Shown here: positions 8,290-17,022 of the stretch, one piece after another
Numbering within the stretch: position 1 is the first letter of the stretch
Layout: the number at the start of each line of letters is the position of its first letter
Translations under genes and position numbers: made by a program
Assembly (NCBI GenBank): GCA_963665575.2
Contig: CAXXDW010000006.1
Span: 372,001-436,000 of the forward strand
Reading direction: 5' to 3'
DNA: 64,000 nt
Source: Rariloculus sp963665575
GTDB lineage: Bacteria; Pseudomonadota; Gammaproteobacteria; Steroidobacterales; Rariloculaceae
Notes under the pieces: generated by a model
Database searches by the model: none
The model's input: only the letters and a program-made list of their open reading frames with translations
Told to the model about the DNA's origin: nothing

Positions 8290-8318
8290 TTTATATCGAC
8301 CTGCTTACCCCTTGGCAA
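8290..8318 (-). promoter_or_regulatory. Predicted sigma-70 promoter of the degenerate MBL operon
   Basis: On the minus strand TTGCCA (8318-8313), a 17-base spacer and TATAAA (8295-8290) make a near-consensus promoter. Transcription would begin around 8283, only about 5 bases before the ATG at 8278. That implies a nearly leaderless message or a start codon further inside. Confidence 0.6.
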
Positions 8319-8357
8319 GCTGCGGCGCTTCCCGTGACGGATTCGGGCGCGCGTCGC

Positions 8358-8385
8358 TTGAAATGCTTTTTTGCGGAGCTATCTT
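8358..8385 (+). promoter_or_regulatory. Predicted sigma-70 promoter of the Tat-exported MBL gene
   Basis: TTGAAA (8358-8363), a 16-base spacer and TATCTT (8380-8385) form a plausible promoter about 80 bases upstream of the TTG start at 8464. Confidence 0.5.
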
Positions 8386-8463
8386 GTGGGGCGTGGCAAG
8401 TCGCGCGGCAATCTCAGCAACGACGCTTGTCGAACCCAACCACGCAGGCGAGGAATAGACACG

Positions 8464-9393
8464 TTGCAATCACCGACACGCAGACGCATCCTGCATGCCG
8501 CAGCCGGCGGCGCCGTCGGAGCGGCACTCGGGCTGCCGGCTTTGCGCCCGCGCAAAGCACGCGCACAAGCCGGATCCGGCGTCGCGACACAGCAATTGGG
8601 CGACACGCTGCACATACTGACGGTCGGCGGCACCAACATCGTCGCGCAGACCCGTTCCGACGGCACTGTGCTCGTCGACGGGGCCTCGGCCGCCGATTCC
8701 GGGGCGTTGCTCGACGCGGTCGCTGCGCTGCCGCAGAGCGCGCCCGTCACGACGCTTTTCAACTCGCACTGGCACCCGGAGCACACCGGCTCGAACGAAC
8801 GACTGGCCGCCGCCGGAGCCACGATCATCGCCCAGGAGAACACGCGTCTGTGGCTCACGACCGACATCACCTGGCCCTGGAACGGTCAGCGATTCGAACC
8901 GCTCCCGGAGGCCTCGCAGCCGAACCTGACCTTCCACGACGAAGGCGCGCTCGATTCCGGCGTGCGTTACGGCTATCTGCGACATGCCGCCCATACCGAC
9001 GGCGATCTCTATGTGCAGTTTCCCGACGAGAACGTGCTCGCCGTCGGCGGTGCGGCATCGGGCGCCGGCTGGCCGCTCGTGGACTGGTGGACGGGCGGGT
9101 GGATCGGCGGCGTGGTCGGAACGATGGAGTTGCTGCTCGCCCTCAGCGACGCCGAAACGCGCGTCGTGCCGGCACACGGCAGGGTACTGACCCGCTCCGA
9201 CCTCGAAGCGCAATTCGAGATGTACAATACGATCTACGCAAGGCTCGCGGGATTGCTGAACAGCGGCAGGGGTCCCGACGAGGCCGTCGACGCGCGCCCG
9301 ACCGAAGAATACGACGCTGACATGGGGCCGTCGGAAGAGTTCGTCAGACGTGCGTTCGAAAGCCTTTGGGCCTACTTGTCTCCGGACGCCTAG
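8464..9393 (+). CDS. Tat-exported metallo-beta-lactamase-fold hydrolase
   Basis: Periplasmic MBL-fold protein of 309 residues. A TTG start at 8464 is preferred over upstream starts because AGGA sits 9 bases before it and the product then opens with a compact Tat signal (SPTRRRILHAAAG ... ARAQ). Metal ligands are mostly kept: HWHPEH at 102-107 (the usual Asp is Glu), the AAHTDGD His near 177, and PAHG near 238. This differs from the divergent neighbour, whose site has decayed. Such secreted MBL proteins hydrolyse esters, lactones or thioesters, but no substrate can be named. Nothing follows on the same strand for 295 bases. Confidence 0.85.
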   Translation: MQSPTRRRILHAAAGGAVGAALGLPALRPRKARAQAGSGVATQQLGDTLHILTVGGTNIVAQTRSDGTVLVDGASAADSGALLDAVAALPQSAPVTTLFNSHWHPEHTGSNERLAAAGATIIAQENTRLWLTTDITWPWNGQRFEPLPEASQPNLTFHDEGALDSGVRYGYLRHAAHTDGDLYVQFPDENVLAVGGAASGAGWPLVDWWTGGWIGGVVGTMELLLALSDAETRVVPAHGRVLTRSDLEAQFEMYNTIYARLAGLLNSGRGPDEAVDARPTEEYDADMGPSEEFVRRAFESLWAYLSPDA

Positions 9394-9434
9394 CAGCCCG
9401 CGGCAAACGCCTCGCGTCGCACCGAGACCGACGG

Positions 9435-9461
9435 GGCGCCCGGCCGGCAAGGCGCGAGGAG
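9435..9461 (+). repeat. Dispersed intergenic repeat, copy A
   Basis: A 27-base element with core GGCAAGGCGCGAGGAG. It matches copy D (48487-48513) at 26 of 27 positions and copy C (13537-13563) at 23 of 27. It lies in the 295-base gap between the MBL gene and the DUF1592 gene; apart from this and copy B the gap shows no gene. Confidence 0.75.
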
Positions 9462-9602
9462 CGATAATGCCGGGAATATGGGACGAAACACCTGGCCGAA
9501 GCGGCGAATGAGAGCGAATTTGCAGCCGTGAATTCCTGCGATGCAGGCTCTTGGCTGCCGGCGGGGGCATGTTCCACGCCGCGGCGGCAGCACGAGATGC
9601 CT

Positions 9603-9620
9603 GACCGGCAAGGCGCGAAG
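9603..9620 (+). repeat. Dispersed intergenic repeat, partial copy B
   Basis: Contains CCGGCAAGGCGCGAAG, the core of the element seen at 9435. It is followed, like copy A, by a degenerate C-G-A-x-A-A-T-G stretch. Confidence 0.55.
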
Positions 9621-9688
9621 CTCGACAATGGTGGATACATTCGACCGACGGCAACAGATACGTATCGCAGAAGCGTGAGGTGACAGGC

Positions 9689-12160
9689 TTGACCGAGATT
9701 GACCGCAACGCGGTGTTAAAGCTCGCCGCAAGATCCGCCGCGCCGGCCCTTGCCCTGGCCCTCGTGGCCGGCTGCGGGCAGTTCGGCGGCGATCCGGCGG
9801 CCGACGCACGCGCGCAGTGGGCCATGCTTGATCGCTATTGCGTCGAGTGCCACAACAACTCCGAGTTCACCGCCGGCATCACCTTCGAGGGACGTTCGCC
9901 GCAGAGCGTGGCGGAGCACGCGGAACTCTTCGAGAACGCCGTGCGCAAGCTCCGCGGCCGCGTGATGCCCCCGCCCGGCGAGCTCCAGCCCGAGGGCGAG
10001 GAAGTATGGCGGTTCGTGGCAGCGCTCGAGCGGTCGCTCGATGCCGTCCAGGGCGTCGAGCACATCCCCGAACAGGTCGTGCTGCATCGGCTCAACCGCA
10101 AGGAATACGCCAACGCGATACGCGATCTGCTCACGCTTGAAATCGACTCCGAGGCACTGCTGCCCGACGACGAGATCATTGAATACTTCGACAACATCGG
10201 ACCGGCGCTGCAGGTGTCGCCGTCCTTCATCGAGCAATACGTGATCGCAGCGCGCGGCGTCGCCCAGCAGGCGGTCGGACGGCCCGATTCGCGACCAGGC
10301 GGCTGGGCGTTCCGCGCGGAACCCGGCCGCCAGCTCACGCACGTCCCGGGTCTGCCGCTGGGCACGCGCGGCGGCATCCTCGCCGAAGTTTACCTCCCGT
10401 CGGACGGCGAGTACGTCGTCGACGTTGCCGATATGGCCACCCATATCTGGGGCAACGGCATGGAGTTCGAGAACACGCTCGTCGTGACGCTCGACGGCGA
10501 ACTCGTCCACGAAACCACGGTCGGCGGCGAAGAGGACATGAAGCTCTACGACCAGGTGCAGGACGGCGCGCTCGACCGCGTCAACGTCCGTCTCAAGAAC
10601 ATTCGCTTTCTCGCGACGGCGGGACCCCACAAGGTCGGCGTCGCGTTCCGGCACAGGACCTTCGCCGAGTCCGACGACCGCTTCCGGCAGTTCCTGCCCG
10701 GCGGCGGCCAGGAACGCCTTTATCGCGTGAGTTCGTTCGAGATCAAGGGACCCTTCGATCCGACGGGCATCAGCGCGACCCCGAGTCGGGACCGGATCTT
10801 CGTCTGCCATCCCGACCGCGGCGACGAACCTGACCTGTGCGCCGAGGAGATCATCACGACGCTCGCCTCGCGCGCCTACCGCCGTCCGCTTGCCGAGAGC
10901 GACCTCGCTGAACTGCTCGAGTACTACCGCGACGGCTACGCGGCCGGCGGCTTCGAGGAAGGCATCAGGAGCGCCGTGACCGGCGTACTTGCAAGTCCCT
11001 TCTTCCTCTATCGCGCCGAGTACGTTCCCGAGGGCTTGAGCCCAGGGGAAGTCTACGAGATCGACGACTTCGAGCTCGCGTCGAGACTCTCGTTTTTCCT
11101 CTGGAATTCGATACCCGACGATTCACTGCTGGAACTTGCGGGCCGGGGCGAACTCGGCCGGGACGAGGTACTCGAGGCGCAGCTTGCACGCATGCTCGCC
11201 GATCCGCGCGCAGGAACGCTCGGTAGCAACTTCGTGCATCAATGGCTCGACATCCGGCGCATCGACGAGGTCGTGCCGGATTCGACGATCTTTCCGTATG
11301 CCGCGGGCGTCGGCGATCCGCGCGGGGAGTTCCTGACGGAGCTCACTCACTTCGCCAACAGCATCTTCGCCGAGGACCGCAGCGTCGTCGATCTGCTGAC
11401 GGCGGACCACAGCTACGTCAACGAACGCGTGGCGCTTCACTACGGCATCACGGACGTCAAGGGCAGCCGCTTCCAGCGCGTCGAGCTGACCGACACCGCG
11501 CGTCACGGCCTGCTTGGCAAGGGCGCCGTCCTCATGGCCGCCGCCTACCCGAACCGAACCTCGCCCGTGCTGCGCGGCGCGTTCATCCTCGAACACATCC
11601 AGGGCATAGCGCCGCCGCTCCCGCCCGACGAAGTGCCGTCGCTAGACGAGGAAGACATCGGCACGCCCGAAGCGCTGACCGTGCGCGAACTCATGGCCAC
11701 GCACCGCGAGAATCCCGCCTGTTTCTCCTGCCACGCGATCATGGATCCGCTCGGTTTCGCGCTCGAGAACTTCGACGCGACCGGGGCCTGGCGGGATCGC
11801 GACCGCTACGCCGGCACACTGATCGACGCCTCCGGCGTACTGCCGGACGGCAGTGCGATCGAAGGCCCCGTGGAGCTGCGCGAAGCGCTGCTCAAGCGCC
11901 CCGATCAGTTCGTGCAGACGTTCACCGAACGGCTGCTCATGTACGCGACCGGGCGCACGCTCGAACATCACGACATGCCAACGGTCCGAAAGATCGTCCG
12001 CGACGCTGTAACCGACGATTACCGTTTCTCGTCCATCGTCCGCGGCATCGTCGCAAGCGACCAGTTCAGGAAACGGCGCGCGCCGGGGGCACCCACGGGC
12101 GAAGTCACGGCCAGTTCCGGCTCGCCGGCGGGCTTTCCGGACGCGGAAAACGTTCTTTAG
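9689..12160 (+). CDS. DUF1592 domain-containing lipoprotein with c-type heme site
   Basis: Large exported protein of 823 residues in the family first seen in Planctomycetes. A TTG start at 9689 is chosen because GAGGTGA lies just upstream; a GTG at 9680 is the alternative. The lipobox LVAGC places the lipidated Cys at residue 29. A CVECH heme motif follows (51-55). Domains in order: DUF1587 near 125-190 (RLNRKEYANAIRDLL), a beta-rich binding-like domain near 210-330, DUF1595, DUF1592, DUF1588 (NRTSPVLRGAFILEHI, plus CFSCHAIMDPLG) and DUF1585 at the C-terminus. The function is unproven; heme and carbohydrate-binding-like modules suggest an outer-surface redox role. It is followed by DUF1552 and ankyrin genes, a recurring trio. 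Confidence 0.92.
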   Translation: MTEIDRNAVLKLAARSAAPALALALVAGCGQFGGDPAADARAQWAMLDRYCVECHNNSEFTAGITFEGRSPQSVAEHAELFENAVRKLRGRVMPPPGELQPEGEEVWRFVAALERSLDAVQGVEHIPEQVVLHRLNRKEYANAIRDLLTLEIDSEALLPDDEIIEYFDNIGPALQVSPSFIEQYVIAARGVAQQAVGRPDSRPGGWAFRAEPGRQLTHVPGLPLGTRGGILAEVYLPSDGEYVVDVADMATHIWGNGMEFENTLVVTLDGELVHETTVGGEEDMKLYDQVQDGALDRVNVRLKNIRFLATAGPHKVGVAFRHRTFAESDDRFRQFLPGGGQERLYRVSSFEIKGPFDPTGISATPSRDRIFVCHPDRGDEPDLCAEEIITTLASRAYRRPLAESDLAELLEYYRDGYAAGGFEEGIRSAVTGVLASPFFLYRAEYVPEGLSPGEVYEIDDFELASRLSFFLWNSIPDDSLLELAGRGELGRDEVLEAQLARMLADPRAGTLGSNFVHQWLDIRRIDEVVPDSTIFPYAAGVGDPRGEFLTELTHFANSIFAEDRSVVDLLTADHSYVNERVALHYGITDVKGSRFQRVELTDTARHGLLGKGAVLMAAAYPNRTSPVLRGAFILEHIQGIAPPLPPDEVPSLDEEDIGTPEALTVRELMATHRENPACFSCHAIMDPLGFALENFDATGAWRDRDRYAGTLIDASGVLPDGSAIEGPVELREALLKRPDQFVQTFTERLLMYATGRTLEHHDMPTVRKIVRDAVTDDYRFSSIVRGIVASDQFRKRRAPGAPTGEVTASSGSPAGFPDAENVL

Positions 12161-12208
12161 GACGTGCCGGATTTCCGGTATAAAGAGGGATTGCTGCGGA
12201 GACACTCC

Positions 12209-13495
12209 ATGTACCTGAGCAAGAAACATCTCTCGCGCCGCACCGTGCTCAAGGGCGCCGGCGCCACCATTGCGCTTCCTCTGCTCGACGCAATGAACCC
12301 GGCTGCGACGGCCTGGTCGCAGACAGCCGCGGGCAACGCGCCGGTCCGGCTCGCGTTCATCGGCTTCCCGCACGGCGCGATCATGGATCAATGGTCGCCG
12401 AAGCAGGCGGGCAGGGACTACGGGATGTCGCCGGTCCTCGAGCCGCTCGAGCCGTATCGCGAGCACCTCACGATCGTATCCGGCCTGCGCAACAAGCCGG
12501 CCGAGAGTCCGGAACCGCACGGCTACATCGAGCGCACCTGGCTCTCCTGCGTCGCGCCCTGGGACGCCGGGGTCATTGGTCCTGAAGCCGGCATCACGGC
12601 CGACCAGTTTGCGGCCCGACACATCGGCCAGGACACGCGGCTGCCGTCCCTGGAACTCACGACGTCGCAACGCGGCGCGCAGGTCGCCTGGCGCACGCCG
12701 ACGCAGTCGCTGCCCCAGGAAGGCAATCCGCGCGCCGTGTTCTACAAGCTGTTCGGCCAGGGCGATACCGACGAGGAGCGCCAGGCGATCCTCAACGAGA
12801 CCGGCAGTATCCTCGATCGCGTCACGAGCCAGGCCGGCCGGCTGCAGGCGAGCCTCGGCGTCGGCGACCGGGTCGTCGTCAGCGACTACCTCGATTCGGT
12901 CCGCGAAATCGAACGCCGCGTGCAGATGGCCTCCGAACAGGACATGAGCCATCTGGACATCCCCGAAGCGCCGGTCGGCATTCCGAACGACCTCAACGAG
13001 CACATGCAGCTCATGTTCGACCTCATGGGCCTCGCCTTCCAGGCCGATCTGACCCGCGTCATCACGATCTCACTCGACCGTGAAGCGAGCATGCGCACCT
13101 ACGGTCACCTCGGAATTTCCGAAGCGTTCCACCCGCTCTCGCACCATGGCAACAACGCGGACAAGCAGGAGAAACTCGTCCGGATCCAGCGTTACTTCGC
13201 GGAGCGGTTCGTGGGCTTCGTGGAACGGCTCGTCAATACGCCCGAAGGCGAAGGCACGGTGCTCGATCACTCCGCGATCCTGTTCGGCAGCAACATGTCC
13301 AACAGCGACAAGCACAACAACGATCCGCTGCCGTCGGCGATCCTCGGCCGCGCACACGGCCGGATCAGGGGCGGGCAGCATCTGAGCTATCCGCAGGACA
13401 CGCGGTTTTCCGATCTGCTCGTGACGCTGTTCGACCGAACGAATATTCCGGTCGAATCGATCGGCGACAGCGGTGGAATCCTGTCGGAGGTGTAG
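12209..13495 (+). CDS. DUF1552 domain-containing Tat-exported protein
   Basis: Tat-exported protein of 428 residues. The start at 12209 (MYLSKKHLSRRTVLKGAG) is supported by GGAG 8 bases upstream and by the twin-arginine motif SRRTVLKG immediately after it. The body matches DUF1552: PLLDAMNPAATA, FIGFPHGAIMDQW, and the C-terminal DHSAILFGSNMSNSDKHNNDPLP, which resembles the DUF1501/sulfatase-like fold seen in such proteins. It follows the DUF1592 gene by 48 bases. DUF1592 and DUF1552 proteins almost always occur together and probably act as one exported system; no substrate is known. Confidence 0.9.
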   Translation: MYLSKKHLSRRTVLKGAGATIALPLLDAMNPAATAWSQTAAGNAPVRLAFIGFPHGAIMDQWSPKQAGRDYGMSPVLEPLEPYREHLTIVSGLRNKPAESPEPHGYIERTWLSCVAPWDAGVIGPEAGITADQFAARHIGQDTRLPSLELTTSQRGAQVAWRTPTQSLPQEGNPRAVFYKLFGQGDTDEERQAILNETGSILDRVTSQAGRLQASLGVGDRVVVSDYLDSVREIERRVQMASEQDMSHLDIPEAPVGIPNDLNEHMQLMFDLMGLAFQADLTRVITISLDREASMRTYGHLGISEAFHPLSHHGNNADKQEKLVRIQRYFAERFVGFVERLVNTPEGEGTVLDHSAILFGSNMSNSDKHNNDPLPSAILGRAHGRIRGGQHLSYPQDTRFSDLLVTLFDRTNIPVESIGDSGGILSEV

Positions 13496-13510
13496 CAACC
13501 GGTGGCAGGA

Positions 13511-13530
13511 GTCCCGCGTCGCCGCGGGAC
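13511..13530 (+). terminator. Hairpin after the DUF1552 gene
   Basis: GTCCCGCG-TCGC-CGCGGGAC is a perfect 8-base stem with a 4-base loop, 15 bases after the DUF1552 stop. No T-run follows, so it may be a Rho-dependent pause site or attenuate expression of the ankyrin gene. Confidence 0.45.
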
Positions 13531-13536
13531 CGGTCA

Positions 13537-13563
13537 GGCTCCCGGTCTGCAAGGCGCGAGGAA
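13537..13563 (+). repeat. Dispersed intergenic repeat, copy C
   Basis: Third copy of the element with core CAAGGCGCGAGGAA, 23 of 27 positions identical to copy A. It lies between the hairpin and the ankyrin gene. Confidence 0.6.
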
Positions 13564-13692
13564 CAGAACATTGAGCACTTCGCAGAGACGGGCGACGGCG
13601 GAAGCAAGAAGGCATCGCCGGCCGGGCAGCCCTCTTCCACGAGCCGGTCTTTCGGCCCAGCCGGCGCGACTCGCGCCAAGCTTCGCTGAAGC

Positions 13693-15303
13693 ATGAATAT
13701 CCGCATTGTTTCGCGCTTGACGACTCTGTGCGGCGTGGCCGCGCTGCTGCTCTCCTCCCCCTTCTCGCACTCCGCCGAAATCACGCTCGTCGACGCCGCC
13801 GAAGTGGGCGACCGCGTCACGGCCCTGCAATTGCTCGCTGACGGCAGCGACGCGAACGAGATGGGTCCCGCGGGCACGACGCCCGTGATGTGGGCCGCAT
13901 TCCACGACGATCTCGAACTCGTCCACGCGCTCATCGATGCCGGCGCGAACGTTACGCTCACGAACGAGTTCGGGACCTCGGCGCTTGCCGAAGCCGCCGT
14001 CATCGGTTCGGCGCCGATCGTCGCGGCGCTGCTCGACGCGGGCGCCGATCCCAACTCACGCAATCCCGAAAGCGAGACGGCGCTCATGATCGTTGCGCGC
14101 AACGGCAACGTCGAGGCGGCCGAGACGTTGCTCGACGCGGGCGCCGACATCAACGCCACGGAAGCCTGGGGCGGCCAGTCCGCGCTCATGTGGGCCTCGG
14201 CACGCAACCAGGCCGACATGGTCCGCTTTCTCGCCGAACGCGGCGCCGATCTCGACGCACGCGGCGTCATTCGCCAGTGGGACCGCAAGACCATCACCGA
14301 GCCGCGTCCGAAGGACATGAACAAGGGCGGCTTCACGCCGCTGCTCTATGCGGCGCGCGAAGGCTGCATCGACTGCGCCAGACACCTGCTTGCCGCGGGC
14401 GCCGACCCGGATCTCGCCGATCCCGAGCGCGTAACCCCGCTCAACATGGCGCTCTTGAACCTGAATTACGATTTCGCGGCCTTCATGATCGAGGCCGGCG
14501 CAGACATCGACAAATGGGACCTCTTCGGACGTTCGCCACTCTACATGGCCGCCGACACGCACACGCTTCCCGTCATGGGCAACGGCGCGATGGTCGTCAT
14601 TCCGAGCGAGGACGAGCGCACAGCCTTCGATGTCGCGCGGATGCTGCTCGAGGCCGGCGCGGACCCGAACCTCCGGCTCAAGCGCCGCCCGCCGTACCGC
14701 AACGTGCCTCAGGACCGCGGCGGCGACACCATCCTCGCGCAGGGCGCGACCCCGCTGCTTCGGGCCGCACGGGCCGGCGACGCACCGCTCGTTGAACTCC
14801 TGCTCGAGCACGGCGCACTCGTCGACCTGCCGAGCAAGGAAGGCGTCACGCCGTTAATGGCCGCGGCAGGCGTCGAGTACGGTTTGCGCGTGACGCGCGG
14901 CCGCAATCGAACGATGGACGGCGTGCTCGCCACGATGCAGTTGCTGCTCGACGCCGGCGCCGACATCGACGCGCGAATGGTCATGGAGCCGAGGAGCACA
15001 GGGGTCAGGGAGATACCGCGCCGCGGCGACAACAGCTACCAGACCCGCGGCCGGCAGGTCCCGAGCCCGCACGCCGTACCGCATCGCACGGCGCTGCACG
15101 GCGCGGCGATGAAAGGCTTCAACCCCATCGTTGAATTCCTGGTGGCGAACGGCGCGAACCTCGAGGCCACAGACGCCAACGACCGAACACCCCTCGATCT
15201 CGCAATGGGCAACTACAACGAGAGCTTCCTGCGCCAGGCCGCCGAGCCCCACATCGAGACCGTCGCGCTACTCGAATCGCTACTGGCCGAACGCACCCAA
15301 TAG
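13693..15303 (+). CDS. Secreted ankyrin-repeat protein
   Basis: Exported protein of 536 residues: a signal peptide (about 1-27, ending SHSA) followed by roughly ten ankyrin repeats through the C-terminus. Typical units read GTTPVMWAAFHDDLELVHAL and ALLDAGADPN, with the T-P-L-x-x-A-A and L-L-x-x-G-A-D-x-x signatures. Two insertions interrupt the array (near 195-215 and 415-460). Ankyrin arrays bind other proteins. Its position third in the DUF1592-DUF1552 run suggests it scaffolds that exported system in the periplasm, which is inference. The hairpin in the preceding gap may lower its expression relative to the first two genes. Confidence 0.9.
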   Translation: MNIRIVSRLTTLCGVAALLLSSPFSHSAEITLVDAAEVGDRVTALQLLADGSDANEMGPAGTTPVMWAAFHDDLELVHALIDAGANVTLTNEFGTSALAEAAVIGSAPIVAALLDAGADPNSRNPESETALMIVARNGNVEAAETLLDAGADINATEAWGGQSALMWASARNQADMVRFLAERGADLDARGVIRQWDRKTITEPRPKDMNKGGFTPLLYAAREGCIDCARHLLAAGADPDLADPERVTPLNMALLNLNYDFAAFMIEAGADIDKWDLFGRSPLYMAADTHTLPVMGNGAMVVIPSEDERTAFDVARMLLEAGADPNLRLKRRPPYRNVPQDRGGDTILAQGATPLLRAARAGDAPLVELLLEHGALVDLPSKEGVTPLMAAAGVEYGLRVTRGRNRTMDGVLATMQLLLDAGADIDARMVMEPRSTGVREIPRRGDNSYQTRGRQVPSPHAVPHRTALHGAAMKGFNPIVEFLVANGANLEATDANDRTPLDLAMGNYNESFLRQAAEPHIETVALLESLLAERTQ

Positions 15304-15309
15304 CACCGC

Positions 15310-15502
15310 ACCACCCCACTAAAGGCCGCCGATCGCATCGCCTTCTCCCGAATCCCTTCGACCAACGGGAGGGGTGAGGGAGGAGGTGATGTGAGCGGCC
15401 GCCCCACCACCCCAACCAAAGGCGGCCGATCGCACCGCCTTCTCCCGAATCCCTTCGACCAACGGGAGGGGTGAGCGAGGAGGTGATGTGAGCGGCCGCC
15501 CC
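15310..15502. repeat. Two-copy direct repeat, period about 97 bp, with internal inverted repeat
   Basis: Copies at about 15310-15405 and 15406-15502 are nearly identical. Each contains CTCCCG and CGGGAG arms around a short loop, an intergenic-repeat design common in GC-rich proteobacteria. The second copy ends immediately beside the ancestral stop codon of the sugar dehydrogenase (15504-15506). Confidence 0.88.
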
Positions 15503-16809
15503 CTCAGAACGAGGGTTCGATCCTGAGCATCGCCCCGGCCCTGCTCATCCGTCAGTACATAAACCAGGCCGTCAGGCCCCTGCCGGACATCGCGGAAACG
15601 CTGCCCAAGCTCGGTCAGCATCCTCTCCTGCCCCAGAGGATTCCCCGCCTCGTCAAAGCTCGCGCGCAGCAACGTTCTCGACATCGAGGCCATGAGCATG
15701 TCGCCCTGCCATGCGGGGAACGCGTCGCCGTCGTAGAAGACGAGATTGCCCGGATTGATGACCGGCGACCAGAACAGCACCGGATCGACCATTCCGGGAA
15801 CGGAATTTCTGCCGAGTTCCCGCGGGTCGCCGTTGTAGTGCTCGCCTTCGGTCACGAGGATCCAGCCGTAGTTCATGCCGGCCTCGATCCGGTTGAGTTC
15901 GTCGCCGCCGCGCGGGCCGAACTCCGTCGACCACAGCGCCCCGGTCGCCGGGTGGATCGCGAGCCCGAGCGGGTTGCGGTGGCCGAGCGTGTAGATGTCC
16001 GGCAGATAACCGTCCGTGCCGACGAACGGGTTGTCATCGGGAACAGTACCGTCGTCGTGAATCCGCACAATCTTGCCGAGATGCGATGCGGGATTCTGCG
16101 CCATCTCGCCCCAGTTGCGGTCGCCAAGCGTGACGTAAAGAAAGCCGTCGGCGTCGAAAACGATGCGCGATCCGTAACTGCCGTCGGCCGGCCCCTGCCC
16201 GCAACAGCGATTGTTGCTCGCCGACATGCTCGAGCTGTACCAGGCGTCGGCCACGAAGACATCCTCGACGTCGGCGAGCATGCTGCCGCCATCCCAGCGG
16301 GCGCGGCCTACGGCCGTTGTCGCGAGTGTCGGCTCGTCCGGATCGGGCTTCGAGTAGGTGAAGTAGATCAGCCGGTTCTCCGCGAAACGCGGATGCAGCG
16401 CGATGTCGAGCAGGCCGCCGATGACCACGGCGCGGATGGCAGGCAGACCGCCGATCGGGGTCGGGTCGAGTTCGCCGTCGCGAAAGACACGCAGGCGGCC
16501 CGGCCGTTCCGTGATGAGCATGCCGCCGTCGGGCAGGAAAGCCAGGCCCCAGGGGCGCACGAGGTCCTTGCTGACGACGGAGACGCGGATGCGCCCCTCC
16601 TTGGTATCGAATTCCCAGGGCCCGTCGCCGAGCGGCGTCGGGCCGCGCGGACCTCGGGCACGGGCTTGTCCGGCCGGCGGCGTCGTCTGCTGTGCGTCGG
16701 CTCCGGCGGGTGCGGCTTCGGGCTCCTGCGCCTTGACTCCAGCGAGGGCGCCAAGCAGAAACAGGGTCACAAGCGTCTGAATGACGGAATTTCTGAACGA
16801 AAGTTTCAT
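15319..16809 (-). CDS. PQQ-dependent sugar dehydrogenase (soluble aldose dehydrogenase type), 3' end frameshifted
   Basis: Secreted quinoprotein of the six-bladed soluble aldose-sugar dehydrogenase family (YliI-like). It has a signal peptide, then VSKDLVRPWGLAFLPDGGMLITERPGRL, the LLDIALHPRF His region and GHRNPLGLAIHP. The open frame gives 496 residues, but its last 60 or so are translated from the two-copy intergenic repeat. Shifting by one base near 15537-15541 gives the expected family ending AMLRIEPSF and a TGA at 15504-15506. One extra C in a GGCC run therefore explains the extension, either as a real mutation or a sequencing error. Propeller and PQQ residues precede the shift, so activity may survive. 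The substrate is an aldose by family, not proven. Confidence 0.88.
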   Translation of the reverse strand: MKLSFRNSVIQTLVTLFLLGALAGVKAQEPEAAPAGADAQQTTPPAGQARARGPRGPTPLGDGPWEFDTKEGRIRVSVVSKDLVRPWGLAFLPDGGMLITERPGRLRVFRDGELDPTPIGGLPAIRAVVIGGLLDIALHPRFAENRLIYFTYSKPDPDEPTLATTAVGRARWDGGSMLADVEDVFVADAWYSSSMSASNNRCCGQGPADGSYGSRIVFDADGFLYVTLGDRNWGEMAQNPASHLGKIVRIHDDGTVPDDNPFVGTDGYLPDIYTLGHRNPLGLAIHPATGALWSTEFGPRGGDELNRIEAGMNYGWILVTEGEHYNGDPRELGRNSVPGMVDPVLFWSPVINPGNLVFYDGDAFPAWQGDMLMASMSRTLLRASFDEAGNPLGQERMLTELGQRFRDVRQGPDGLVYVLTDEQGRGDAQDRTLVLRGRPLTSPPRSPLPLVEGIREKAVRSAAFGWGGGAAAHITSSLTPPVGRRDSGEGDAIGGL

Positions 16810-16845
16810 GGTCTTCCCCCGAGGGGTCGCAACAACAAGTGTTCG

Positions 16846-16885
16846 GTTGCCCGAGTCTGAACGATGTGTGGCTTATCCGGGCAAC
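16846..16885 (-). promoter_or_regulatory. Inverted repeat upstream of the sugar dehydrogenase
   Basis: GTTGCCCG (16846-16853) and CGGGCAAC (16878-16885) form a perfect 8-base inverted repeat with a 24-base spacer. It lies downstream of the minus-strand quinoprotein gene at 17023 and upstream of the start at 16809, so it could be a terminator for the first or a regulator site for the second. Confidence 0.4.
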
Positions 16886-17022
16886 TCAACTCGACGTTTC
16901 TGGCCATAACGGCGCGGGTCACCGGGGTTTCAACAAATCACGGTCTCCCGCCCCTGCTGTCTGCTGTCCCCGAGCCGGGCGCTCGATCGGCTTGCAGCCA
17001 TGGCCATGCCGTCGCCAAACCG

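Noticed and set aside
15515..15535. A GGTTCGATCC motif suggesting a tRNA T-arm
   Set aside because: It lies in the 3' coding part of the sugar dehydrogenase; no cloverleaf could be built around it.
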